Source of the DNA: Streptomyces melanogenes
Lineage (GTDB): Bacteria; Actinomycetota; Actinomycetes; Streptomycetales; Streptomycetaceae
Reading direction: 5' to 3'
Assembly: GCF_014649795.1 (NCBI RefSeq)
Contig: NZ_BMTS01000004.1
Span: 62,001-126,000, forward strand
Length of the DNA: 64,000 nucleotides
Positions within the stretch are counted from its first letter, which is position 1; each line of letters begins with the position of its first letter. A program made the translations under genes and the position numbers. Positions 25,792-33,676 of this stretch are shown piece by piece. The notes beneath the pieces are model-generated. The model saw nothing but the letters and a program-made list of their open reading frames with translations, had not been told where the DNA came from and did no database searches.

Positions 25792-26591
25792 AGCCGGGCG
25801 TGGTAGCGGCCCGCGCTCTCCAGACCGGCCGGGTCGTGGCCCGCGAGGACGGCCTGCTCGATCGCGCTGTCGCGCTCGGCCGGTCCGGTGAACAGGCGCT
25901 GCCGGTAGGCCCGCGCGGCGTCCGACACGGTGACCAGGCCGTGCGCGGCGAGCGCCGAGGCCACCGGCTCGTACGAGACGGTGCGCAGGGCGAACGCGCT
26001 CACCCACACCGGCTGCCGTGCACACCCCAGCAGCGCGTCGAAGGTGCGGTGGGTGATGTAGCTGATGCCTCCGGTGACCGTGATCAGACCGGTGCGCGCG
26101 ACGGCCCGGCGCAGCGGTGCGCTCGGCGGGGCGTGCTCCAGGTTCTCGGCGTACGCCTCGTCGAGCAGCCCGACCGCGAGCGCGTAGCCGACGGCGCGCC
26201 GCGCCGCGTCCAGACCGACGACCGGGCTCGCGTCGGCCCGGCGCCGGGAGGCGTAGAACGCCCGGTCGTACGCGATGAGTTCGCCCGTCGAGAGGTCCGC
26301 CACGGCCGGGCCGGTGTAGTGCGCGTACAGCTCGGCGAGGGTGAGGTGGTGGTTGAGGAGCGCCGCGTTGATCCCGTACGAGCAGCACAGGTCGAGCACT
26401 GTGACCGGGCCGCCCGGGCCGCAGGCGGCGGCCCGGGCGGCCCGGTCGTGCCGGAAGACCTCCTGCGCGTGATGCGGGATCTCGTACTCCAGCGGGGCGA
26501 GCCGGCGGAAGTAGGCGCGGGGGTCGGGGGCGTCGTAGATCTCGTCGAAGCGGGTCTTGCCCGGCGACGCGTGGAGCGGTCCTCGGCTCAT
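25770..26591 (-). CDS. SAM-dependent methyltransferase-like protein
   Basis: 273 residues. A class I methyltransferase motif I is visible (VTVLDLCCSYGINAALL, near 65-80) with downstream strand ARTGLITVTGGISYI, but the acidic residue after strand 2 and the post-I region are divergent. The N-terminal part (YDAPDPRAYFRRLAPLEYEIP) is a recurring header in uncharacterised streptomycete methyltransferases. The 3' end overlaps the convergent SARP gene by 22 bases. Substrate unknown. Confidence 0.7.
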   Translation of the reverse strand: MSRGPLHASPGKTRFDEIYDAPDPRAYFRRLAPLEYEIPHHAQEVFRHDRAARAAACGPGGPVTVLDLCCSYGINAALLNHHLTLAELYAHYTGPAVADLSTGELIAYDRAFYASRRRADASPVVGLDAARRAVGYALAVGLLDEAYAENLEHAPPSAPLRRAVARTGLITVTGGISYITHRTFDALLGCARQPVWVSAFALRTVSYEPVASALAAHGLVTVSDAARAYRQRLFTGPAERDSAIEQAVLAGHDPAGLESAGRYHARLYRSRPR

Positions 26592-26733
26592 CGGGGCGTA
26601 CCTCCGCGGACAGGGGGCGGGTGTGGGGCGGATGAACCTCTATCGGACGCGTGGAGTACGCCGGTAGGCCGCCCGGCCCGAACCGGCCATCGGGGTCCGG
26701 GCCGGGGGAAGGGCGTCGTAGGGTGTGATCACC

Positions 26734-27576
26734 ATGAGTCTCTTTGCCATCAGTGACCTGCATGTCGGCCACGCGGAGAACCGCGCGATCGTGGACGCGT
26801 TGCGTCCGGACGCGGCCGAGGACTGGCTGATCGTCGCCGGGGACGTGGGGGAGAAGGCGGACGGCGTGCTCCGGGCGATGGAGCAGCTGGCGGACCGGTT
26901 CTCCACCGTCGTCTGGGCGCCCGGCAACCACGAGCTGTGGACGCCGCCCGCAGACCCGGTGCAACTGCGCGGCGAGGCCCGCTACCAGTATCTGGTCGAG
27001 CGGCTGCGCGAGCTCGGCGTGGCCACGCCCGAGGACCCCTACCTCCAGTGGCCGGGCCCCGACGGACCGGTCGTCGTCGCGCCCCTCTTCGTCCTGTACG
27101 ACTACACGTTCCGCCCCGAGGGCGCGCACACCAAGGAGGAGGCGCTGGCCGTCGCGCACGGCACCGGTGTGGTGTGCATGGACGAGCATCTGCTGCACCC
27201 TGACCCGTACCCCACCCGCGACGCGTGGTGCCGGGCGCGGCTCGCGTACACCCGCTCGCGGCTGGACGCCGTCGACCCGGCGCTGCCGACCGTGCTGGTC
27301 AACCACTTCCCGCTGGTGCGCCAACCGACCCGGATCCTGCGCCACCCGGAGTTCGCCCAGTGGTGCGGCACCGAGGCCACCGCCGACTGGCACGTGCGCT
27401 ACCGGGCCGCGGCCGTCGTCTACGGGCATCTGCACATCCCGCGCGCCATCGACGTCGACGGGGTGCCGCACCTGGAGGTGTCGCTCGGCTACCCCCGGGA
27501 GTGGGGCAAGCGGTCGGCGCCGCCGCAGGGGCTCTGCCGCATCCTGCCCGCACCGGACTCGGTGCGCCGGTGGTGA
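26734..27576 (+). CDS. Calcineurin-like metallophosphoesterase
   Basis: 280 residues with the full dinuclear-metal signature in order: SDLHVGH, GDVGEKAD, GNHELW, VNHFPL and GHLH. Broad family (nucleotidases, phosphodiesterases); the substrate cannot be told. Its stop overlaps the start of the phosphopantetheinyl transferase gene by four bases, so they are coupled. The pairing recurs in Streptomyces, though a functional link is not proven. The ATG at 26734 is preferred over a GTG three codons upstream. Confidence 0.85.
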   Translation: MSLFAISDLHVGHAENRAIVDALRPDAAEDWLIVAGDVGEKADGVLRAMEQLADRFSTVVWAPGNHELWTPPADPVQLRGEARYQYLVERLRELGVATPEDPYLQWPGPDGPVVVAPLFVLYDYTFRPEGAHTKEEALAVAHGTGVVCMDEHLLHPDPYPTRDAWCRARLAYTRSRLDAVDPALPTVLVNHFPLVRQPTRILRHPEFAQWCGTEATADWHVRYRAAAVVYGHLHIPRAIDVDGVPHLEVSLGYPREWGKRSAPPQGLCRILPAPDSVRRW

Positions 27577-28286
27577 CCCGCGCGCTGCTCGAAGGGCTGC
27601 TCCCGGCCCATGTGGTGGTGGCGGAGCTGTTCGCCGACCCGCCGACGGTCGAGCTGTTCCCGCAGGAGGCCGAGCTGGTGGCCAAGGCCGTCGACAAGCG
27701 GCGGCGCGAGTTCGCCACCGTACGGCTGTGCGCGCGCACCGCGCTGGCCCAGCTCGGGCACGCGCCCGGCCCGATCCTGCCCACCCGCGAGGGCCCGGCC
27801 TGGGCGCAGCGCGCCCCGCGCTGGCCGGACGGCGTCGTCGGCAGCATGACGCACTGCGACGGCTACCGCGCGGCGGCCGTCGCCTCCACCTCGGCGATCG
27901 CCTCGGTCGGCGTGGACGCCGAGCCCAACGCGCCGGTCCCCGACGGGGTACGGGAGATGGTCACCCGGCCCGAGGAGCGCGTCACCCTGGACCGGCTCGC
28001 CGCCTCGCATCCGGCCGTGGCCTGGGACCGGCTGCTGTTCAGCGCCAAGGAGAGCGTCTTCAAGGCGTGGTTCCCGCTGACCGGCCGCTGGCTGGACTTC
28101 GGCGACTGCGTGATCACCCCCGACCCCGAGAGCGGCACCTTCACGGGGGCGTTGCAGGTGCCCGGCCCGGTGGTGGACGGCGTCCGGGTGGACGTGTTCA
28201 GGGGGCGGTGGCGCACGGTGGAGGGGGAGAACGGGGGTCTTGTGGCCACCGGTGTGGTGGTGGGGCGGGAGGGCGCCGGGGGATGA
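27573..28286 (+). CDS. 4'-phosphopantetheinyl transferase, Sfp type
   Basis: 237 residues. Activates carrier-protein domains of PKS/NRPS systems by transferring phosphopantetheine from CoA. Signature motifs are GVDAEPN (metal-binding Asp/Glu) and FSAKESVFKAW (the WxxKEAxxKA-type motif), with an N-terminal basic RRREFATVRLCAR. The GTG start lies in the stop codon of the phosphoesterase (GTGA). It is close to a type II thioesterase and a PanE-like reductase, consistent with support of a carrier-protein pathway, but no PKS/NRPS megasynthase is in the window. Confidence 0.92.
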   Translation: MTRALLEGLLPAHVVVAELFADPPTVELFPQEAELVAKAVDKRRREFATVRLCARTALAQLGHAPGPILPTREGPAWAQRAPRWPDGVVGSMTHCDGYRAAAVASTSAIASVGVDAEPNAPVPDGVREMVTRPEERVTLDRLAASHPAVAWDRLLFSAKESVFKAWFPLTGRWLDFGDCVITPDPESGTFTGALQVPGPVVDGVRVDVFRGRWRTVEGENGGLVATGVVVGREGAGG

Positions 28287-28352
28287 GCGCGGGGGCGAGC
28301 CGTGCTCGTACGCCTCACGCGCCCGCCCCTCAGTCGCCCCCGCGCCCGCCCT

Positions 28353-29096
28353 TTACGACCCGGTCATTGCCGCGATGTGGTCGCGGATCTCCTGTGCCAC
28401 GGCGGGCAGATGGGCGTCCAGGAAGAAGTGGCCGCCGGTGAAGACCCGCATCCGGAACGACGCCGAGGTATGCCGCTCCCAGTGGGTCACGTCGTCGGGG
28501 TCGACCACCGGGTCGGCGTCCCCGCACAGGGCCACGACCGGACAGGCCAGCGACCGGCCGGGCTCGGGGAAGTGGGTTTCCAGGGCCCGGTAGTCGCCGC
28601 GCAGCGCGGGCAGGACCATACGCAGCAGGCCCTCCTCCGCGAGCAGTTGGGCGTCCGTCCCGGAGAGCTCCATGAGGTGGCGGACCAGTTCGCCGTCGTC
28701 CGCCAGGTGGAGCCGGCGGGGGATGGGGACGGAGGGCGCCGCGCGGCCCGACGCGAACAGGCCGAGCGGCCGGACGCCCTTCTCCTCCAGCCGCAGCGCG
28801 ACCTCGTACGCGACGGAGGAGCCCATGCTGTGGCCGAAGAGCGTGAGCGGGCGGTCGGTCCACGGCATCAGCTCGTCGGTGAGGCGCTCGACGAGGGTGC
28901 CCATGTCGTCGATCGGGCGCTCGGCCAGCCGGTCCTGCCGCCCGGGGTACTGCATCGCCAGCACGTCCACGTCCGGCGACAGCGCCTTGGAGGCGGCGAA
29001 GAAGGACGTGGCCGAGCCGCCCGCGTGCGGGAAGAAGACGACGCGGGTCGGGGCCTGGGGGGCGGGGTGGTACCGCTTGATCCAGGGGTTGTTCAC
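28353..29096 (-). CDS. Type II thioesterase
   Basis: 247 residues of the GrsT/RifR-type thioesterase family that clears misprimed carrier proteins in PKS/NRPS assembly. N-terminal FFPHAGGSA (oxyanion), nucleophile GHSMG, Asp in CGDADPVV and His in TGGHFFLD. The GTG start overlaps the stop of the upstream reductase by four bases, so the two are one operon. Convergent with the PPTase gene. Confidence 0.92.
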   Translation of the reverse strand: MNNPWIKRYHPAPQAPTRVVFFPHAGGSATSFFAASKALSPDVDVLAMQYPGRQDRLAERPIDDMGTLVERLTDELMPWTDRPLTLFGHSMGSSVAYEVALRLEEKGVRPLGLFASGRAAPSVPIPRRLHLADDGELVRHLMELSGTDAQLLAEEGLLRMVLPALRGDYRALETHFPEPGRSLACPVVALCGDADPVVDPDDVTHWERHTSASFRMRVFTGGHFFLDAHLPAVAQEIRDHIAAMTGS

Positions 29097-30019
29097 CGCT
29101 GCGCCCCCACCCGGTGCTGGTGCACCCGCAGGTGCAGGGTGGCCAGGTCGAGCAGCGGCGTGGGCACCGAGAGCGCGCGGGCGCGTGCGGTCAGGTCGCC
29201 GAAGACGTGCTCCACCTCGGTGGGGAAGCCGGACACCACGTCGCGGTACATGGAGGACGCGAAGGCGGAGCCGGTCTGGGTGACCAGGGAGGTGGTGAGG
29301 GCCTGTTCGCTCTCGGGAACGGGGAAACCGGCCGCGGCCGACACCGCGGCGCCCTCGGCGAGGACCGCCGGGCCGATGCCGGAGCCGCCGGGAACGGCGT
29401 TGACGTCGCCGACCTCGCCGCGCATCAGACAGGTCACGGTGGACAGGGTCGTGATGAAGACCCACTTGTGCCACATCGAGGCGACGATGTCGGGCGACAC
29501 GCTCGCGTCGATGCCCGCCCCGGCCAGCACGGCGCGGATCTCCTCGGTCCGGGGCGAGGCGCCGCCGTCCTGCTCGCCGAGGGCGAGGACCGCCAGCGGG
29601 GCCAGCCGGACGATGTCGCCCTCGTCGCTGAGCGTCGTGATGACCTTGGCCACGCCGCCGAGGACCCGCTCCTTGCCGAAGCGGGCGTTGAGCACGTCGA
29701 GGTGGCGTATGCCGTTGAGCAGCGGCACGATCGCGGTGTCCGGGCCGACCGCCGGGGCGAGGTCCTCGACGGCCTGCTCCAGGGCGGTGGACTTCACCGA
29801 CAGCAGCACGAGGTCGTACGGCTCGGCGAGCTCGTCGGCGGTGACCAGGCGGGGGTCGAGCACCTCGTCCTCGCCCGAGCCCGTCAGCCGCAGCCCCCGC
29901 TCGCGCAGTGCGGCGGCGCGCCGTGGTCGTACCAGGAACGTGACGTCGCGGCCCGCGCGGGCGAGCAGGGCGCCGAAGTAGCCTCCGGTGGCTCCTGCGC
30001 CGACGACCAGGATCTTCAT
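29093..30019 (-). CDS. Ketopantoate reductase-family protein (PanE/ApbA)
   Basis: 308 residues. NADPH-binding Rossmann motif GAGATGGYFGALL at the N-terminus, catalytic Lys region LLSVKS, then LLNGI and MWHKWVFIT, all features of 2-dehydropantoate 2-reductase, which makes pantoate for CoA. It is coupled to a type II thioesterase and near a PPTase, so it may either boost pantetheine supply or reduce a pathway intermediate. Housekeeping panE cannot be distinguished from a paralogue here. Confidence 0.85.
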   Translation of the reverse strand: MKILVVGAGATGGYFGALLARAGRDVTFLVRPRRAAALRERGLRLTGSGEDEVLDPRLVTADELAEPYDLVLLSVKSTALEQAVEDLAPAVGPDTAIVPLLNGIRHLDVLNARFGKERVLGGVAKVITTLSDEGDIVRLAPLAVLALGEQDGGASPRTEEIRAVLAGAGIDASVSPDIVASMWHKWVFITTLSTVTCLMRGEVGDVNAVPGGSGIGPAVLAEGAAVSAAAGFPVPESEQALTTSLVTQTGSAFASSMYRDVVSGFPTEVEHVFGDLTARARALSVPTPLLDLATLHLRVHQHRVGAQR

Positions 30020-30070
30020 GTGCGTACACCTTTCGTCGTGAACATCGTCGTGCGAGAGGTTGAAGCGAAG

Positions 30071-30122
30071 GGTTTCTCGGCCGGTTTTTCGGCCAAGGTT
30101 TCTCGATCGGGTTTTTCCGGCG
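30071..30122 (-). repeat. 26-bp imperfect tandem repeat
   Basis: Two head-to-tail copies (30071-30096 and 30097-30122), each beginning GGTTTCTCG and containing a TTTTT run. On the transcribed (minus) strand they are A-rich (GAAAAACC and GAGAAACC). They fill the gap between the HxlR gene and panE. The first copy contains GGCCG-GTTTTT-CGGCC, a possible small hairpin. Confidence 0.6.
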
Positions 30123-30128
30123 CTTTTT

Positions 30129-30650
30129 TCAGCCGCGCAGTGGTTGGAGCAGGCGGTGCGGGCGGCTCAGGGCCACCGTCACCGGGTCGTCGTCCTCGTC
30201 GCCCGAGCCGAGGCCGGGCCCTGGCGTGACGAGGATGTCGCGCACCTCGACGGCCGCGTCGCAGCGGGTGCACCGCCCGTCGGCGGCGATCGGCGCGTCG
30301 TCGGCGGCGTGCCGGAAGATCCGGCGCGGGCCGCCCGTCGCGTAGTGCTCGTCGCCCCAGACCGTGAGCGCGCGCACCGCGGGCCACAGCGACACGCCCT
30401 TCGGCGTCAGTTCGTACACCTCGCGCCGCCCGGTGCCCGGCACCCGGGCGAGGACGTCCGCCCCGGTGAGGGTGGTGAGCCGGTCGGTGAGGACGGCGCG
30501 CGGGACCCCGAGGTGGGCCGCGAAGTCGCCGAAGCGGCGCACCCCGTAGAACGCGTCCCGCACGATCAGCAGCGTCCAGCGCTCGCCGACGATCTCCAGG
30601 GAGCGGGCGAGGGAGCAGGACTGGCCGGTGTAGTCGCGGGGCAGCGTCAC
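30129..30650 (-). CDS. HxlR-family regulator
   Basis: 173 residues. The HxlR winged helix with the family header CSLARSLEIVGERWTLLIVRDAFYG, FGDFAAHLGVPRAVLTDRL and a wing RREVYELTPKG. The C-terminal third (CTRCDAAVEVRD) carries a Cys pair, which in some HxlR proteins senses aldehydes or oxidants. GTG start at 30650; a longer version would begin upstream but lacks family similarity there. Located upstream of the panE/thioesterase pair and likely regulates it. Confidence 0.85.
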   Translation of the reverse strand: MTLPRDYTGQSCSLARSLEIVGERWTLLIVRDAFYGVRRFGDFAAHLGVPRAVLTDRLTTLTGADVLARVPGTGRREVYELTPKGVSLWPAVRALTVWGDEHYATGGPRRIFRHAADDAPIAADGRCTRCDAAVEVRDILVTPGPGLGSGDEDDDPVTVALSRPHRLLQPLRG

Positions 30651-30663
30651 GGGGCCGACCCTA

Positions 30664-30680
30664 ACCGAGAACAGTTCGGT
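30664..30680. promoter_or_regulatory. Inverted repeat upstream of HxlR gene
   Basis: ACCGA (30664-30668) and TCGGT (30676-30680) separated by seven bases, 14-30 bases before the HxlR start. Possible autoregulatory site; arms are only five bases. Confidence 0.3.
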
Positions 30681-30844
30681 GAGTGAACCAAAATCTTTGA
30701 ACGTCCTCCACCGCATGGTTACCTTGGTGTGGACCCCCGTGTGCGGCGTGTGTTCGACCTGGTGCACGATCTGGGGGTACGTGGGGAGCTACGCGCCGAT
30801 TGTCTTGACCGCTGGCGCTGGCAGCGTGAGGGGTTGATCAAGCA

Positions 30845-31714
30845 GTGTTCCGAGTTGCCGACGGCCGTCGTGACGGCGTCGAGAGCGGGCACGTCGGTGG
30901 GGCCGAGGGGGCCGGTGCGCCGCCCGTGCCGCCCGTGACCGGTGGTGGGGGCCGTCGGCAACGGGCCGACCCGCTGCTCCGGTTCGTTCGTTTCCTCGTG
31001 CGCACCCTGCGCGGCGAGTTCCAGGGCATCGTCGTGGACCCCGTACGGCAACTGGTCAACCGGGGTCTGCGCGGGCTCTTCCTCGGGGTGCTCGCCTGTG
31101 TCGCGGTGACCGTCTTCCACGCCATCCATGTGACCCGGGCGGGCGCGGTGGTGGTCCGGCTGACCGGCGAGGTCAAGGCCGATCTGCCGCTGTGGCTGGC
31201 GCTGCTGCGCACCCCCATCTCGCTCTTCGTCCCGGCCCTCGACCTGCCGGTCTGGGCGGGCCTGACCCAGCTGTTCCTCGGGTTCGCCCTCGCGGAACTC
31301 GCGCTCGGCCGGACCCGGACGCTGGTGATCGCGTACGTGACGACGCTCGCCGGGACGCTCAGCGCGCGCGTGATGATCGCGCTCGGCCCCGGCACCTGGG
31401 GCGGCCTCGGGCTGCCTCCGGAGATCGGGCAGGTGCTGGACACCGGCCCGTCCGCGGCCGTGGTGGGTCTGTTCACGTATCTCTCGGTGGTCCGGCGGGC
31501 CCCGATCGTGTTCGCGCTGACCGGCGGCTCGATGCTGTTCGAGGCGATGGTGAAGCCCAATCTGGCCGGCCGCGAGCATCTCATAGCGGTGGGCATGGCG
31601 ATCGTGCTCGGTCTGCTGCACGGCCGCGTCGACTGGGGCCCGGCGGCGCTGCGCCGCAGGGTGTCGCGCTGGCGCAATCGCCGCGCGATGGCGGCCGTCG
31701 AGGCCACCGCGTAG
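30845..31714 (+). CDS. Multi-pass membrane protein, rhomboid-like fold
   Basis: 289 residues; the first 40 are polar and Gly/Pro rich, followed by about six hydrophobic segments (for example GLFLGVLACVAVTVF, WAGLTQLFLGFALAELAL, VIAYVTTLAGTLSARV). The segment DTGPSAAVVGLFTYLS resembles the Ser-containing helix of rhomboid proteins, but I cannot identify the partner catalytic His in a matching position, so it may be a pseudoprotease. GTG start with GAGGGG about 11 bases upstream. Function unknown. Confidence 0.65.
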   Translation: MFRVADGRRDGVESGHVGGAEGAGAPPVPPVTGGGGRRQRADPLLRFVRFLVRTLRGEFQGIVVDPVRQLVNRGLRGLFLGVLACVAVTVFHAIHVTRAGAVVVRLTGEVKADLPLWLALLRTPISLFVPALDLPVWAGLTQLFLGFALAELALGRTRTLVIAYVTTLAGTLSARVMIALGPGTWGGLGLPPEIGQVLDTGPSAAVVGLFTYLSVVRRAPIVFALTGGSMLFEAMVKPNLAGREHLIAVGMAIVLGLLHGRVDWGPAALRRRVSRWRNRRAMAAVEATA

Positions 31715-31724
31715 GCATTTCTAC

Positions 31725-31746
31725 ACAGAACGCCCGAAAGTTCTGT
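31725..31746 (+). terminator. Hairpin after membrane protein gene
   Basis: ACAGAAC (31725-31731) and GTTCTGT (31740-31746) with an 8-base loop, 10 bases after the stop. The following 60 bases are AT-rich for this genome and probably include the promoter of the SPW gene. Confidence 0.45.
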
Positions 31747-31863
31747 AGATATCGGATAGCCGTTCAATCTGCATATAAAGGCCAGATAAGAGCACACTGG
31801 AATCGCGACCGGATGTCGCATCGGGGCCAACAGACTTGCAGGCATCAGAAGGAGGCGAGTCAC

Positions 31864-32307
31864 ATGGCCGACGTCTCTCACCGACCAGGTGACATATCCG
31901 GGCACCCTGACGTATCGGAGATGCGGGACAGGTACGCGGCGATGCTGGAGACCCGAGGGGTCGCGGCGGTCGAGGAACTCGTGATCCTCGCCGGAATCTA
32001 CGCGGCCATCTCCGGCTGGACCGTGCACTTCTCCGGCGCGCTGCCGACGCTCGCCCTGACCAACCTGATCGTCGGCATCGCTCTCGCGGTGGTGGGCCTG
32101 TGCATGTCCGTCATCCCGGAGCGGTCGCAGGACCTGAACTTCGTGGCCCTGCTGTTGGGCGCCTGGCTGATCGTCGCTCCGTGGGTGGTCGCCCGCCACC
32201 CCGGTACCGGAGCAGTCCTGAGCAACGTCATCACCGGCGGTGCGGTGTGTCTGTTCGCGCTGGTCGCGGGCGGCATGCTGATGAGCAAGAACAGAAGGGC
32301 GACCTGA
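31864..32307 (+). CDS. SPW-repeat membrane protein
   Basis: 147 residues with four hydrophobic segments arranged as two copies of an SPW-type unit: LVILAGIYAAISGWTVHF and the second unit at VALLLGAWLIVAPWVVA. The soluble N-terminus (about 35 residues) is charged. SPW proteins are common in actinobacterial and haloarchaeal membranes and have no assigned function. The ATG follows GAAGGAGG. Confidence 0.8.
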   Translation: MADVSHRPGDISGHPDVSEMRDRYAAMLETRGVAAVEELVILAGIYAAISGWTVHFSGALPTLALTNLIVGIALAVVGLCMSVIPERSQDLNFVALLLGAWLIVAPWVVARHPGTGAVLSNVITGGAVCLFALVAGGMLMSKNRRAT

Positions 32308-32341
32308 TCCACGGCGGCTGCCCGCACAGCCGCCCGCCCCA

Positions 32342-32376
32342 GGGCCCCCGCCCGCGCGAGCCGCGGCCGGGGGCCC
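32342..32376 (+). terminator. Terminator after SPW gene
   Basis: 15-base arms at 32342-32356 and 32362-32376 (GGGCCCCCG core) pairing with a single mismatch around a CGAGC loop, 35 bases after the stop. Confidence 0.65.
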
Positions 32377-32519
32377 GTCCCGTCCGCCGCGGGGGCGCGT
32401 CGGCAGCTTTCCCTATCTGCTGATCGTCGCCGACCGCGTCCGGGTGCCGAGTCAACTCCCTTGGCGTACAAAGGTGCTGAGGTGACGGGGCGGTGTGCGC
32501 GAGATGCGGGCGGCCCCCA

Positions 32520-32525
32520 TATCGT
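32520..32525 (+). promoter_or_regulatory. Leaderless-type -10 element of hemC
   Basis: TATCGT ends six bases before the hemC ATG and there is no ribosome site in between, the arrangement expected when transcription starts at the A of the ATG. Confidence 0.4.
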
Positions 32526-32531
32526 GGTCGC

Positions 32532-33467
32532 ATGTCTACTCCCGAGTTGATCCGGATCGTCTCGCGTGACTCGCCCATGGCGCTCGCCCAAGTGGAACGC
32601 GTACGCGCCGAACTCGCGGCCCTCCACCCCGGCGTCGCCACCGAGGTCGTCCCGGTCAAGACGACCGGCGACAAGTGGATGGGCGACCTCTCGCTGGTCG
32701 AGGGGAAGGGCGCGTTCACCAAGGAGGTGGACGCCGCGCTGCTCGCGGGCGAGGCCGACCTCGCCGTGCACTGCGTGAAGGACGTGCCCGCCGACCGCCC
32801 GCTGCCCGCCGGAACCGTCTTCGCCGCCTTCCTCAAACGCGACGACATCCGCGACGCCCTGATCCACCCCGGCGGCCGCACCCTCGACGAGCTGCCCGCC
32901 GGCACCCGTATCGGCACCTCCTCGGTCCGCCGCATCGCCCAACTGGCCGCTTCCCACCCCGACCTGCACTGCGTCCCGATGCGCGGCAACGCCAACCGCC
33001 GTCTGGAGAAGCTGGCCGCGGGCGACGCCGACGCGCTGCTGCTCGCCGTCTCGGGCCTGGAGCGCATCGGCCGTACGGACGTGATCACCGAGGTGCTCTC
33101 CCCGGAGGTGATGTGCCCGCCGATCGGCGCGGGCATCCTCGCCCTCCAGTGCCGCGAGGGCGACCGCGAGCTGATCGACCTGGTGAGCGACCTGGGCGAC
33201 CCCGACGCCCACCGCGAGGCCACGGCCGAGCGGATGTTCCTCCACGTCCTCCAGGGCCACTGCAACAGCCCGATCGCCGGATACGCCCGCGCGTCCCGCA
33301 ACGGCGACCTCTCGCTGCGCGCCTGTGTGTTCACCCCCGACGGGAAGACCGTGCTCAACGCCCACGAGTGGGCGGGCCCGCTCGACCCGGCCACCCTGGG
33401 CACCTCGGTCGCGGTCACGCTGCTGCGCCAGGGAGCCCGCGAGCTGATCGACTCGATCGCGCACTGA
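32532..33467 (+). CDS. hemC: Hydroxymethylbilane synthase
   Basis: 311 residues, porphobilinogen deaminase fold: [49 protein letters not shown]. The cofactor-bearing Cys is Cys244 in [13 protein letters not shown], so it should still carry the dipyrromethane cofactor. The usual actinobacterial motif is GGC; here it is GHC. It polymerises four porphobilinogen units in haem and corrin synthesis. No other hem gene is near, so this looks like an extra copy outside the main cluster. The start has no ribosome site and may be leaderless. Confidence 0.88.
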   Translation: MSTPELIRIVSRDSPMALAQVERVRAELAALHPGVATEVVPVKTTGDKWMGDLSLVEGKGAFTKEVDAALLAGEADLAVHCVKDVPADRPLPAGTVFAAFLKRDDIRDALIHPGGRTLDELPAGTRIGTSSVRRIAQLAASHPDLHCVPMRGNANRRLEKLAAGDADALLLAVSGLERIGRTDVITEVLSPEVMCPPIGAGILALQCREGDRELIDLVSDLGDPDAHREATAERMFLHVLQGHCNSPIAGYARASRNGDLSLRACVFTPDGKTVLNAHEWAGPLDPATLGTSVAVTLLRQGARELIDSIAH

Positions 33468-33576
33468 GACCCCACTGAGACCGTACCGGCCCGGGTGCCT
33501 AGGCCTTTGGGATGAGGAGAAGCGCGACCGCAGACCGATCCGCCGAAGATCGTCCCGCCGATAGCATGGGCGCTCG

Positions 33577-33624
33577 CTCGCCGGCTTCGTCGTCGATGCC
33601 CAGTCCATCGGCGAAGCCGGCGAG
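33577..33624 (+). terminator. Long nested hairpin between hemC and radical SAM gene
   Basis: Perfect 13-base arms CTCGCCGGCTTCG (33577-33589) and CGAAGCCGGCGAG (33612-33624) enclose a second stem CGATG/CATCG (33594-33598 with 33606-33610). Outside, CGCT/AGCG extends it past a two-base bulge to 33571-33628. It starts about 110 bases after hemC and ends about 50 before the next ATG. It could be a terminator or a structured leader. Confidence 0.5.
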
Positions 33625-33676
33625 AGCGTAGGTTCAGTAGGACAGGAAAGCGACTGGACCGGAGGACGTCAGCAAC

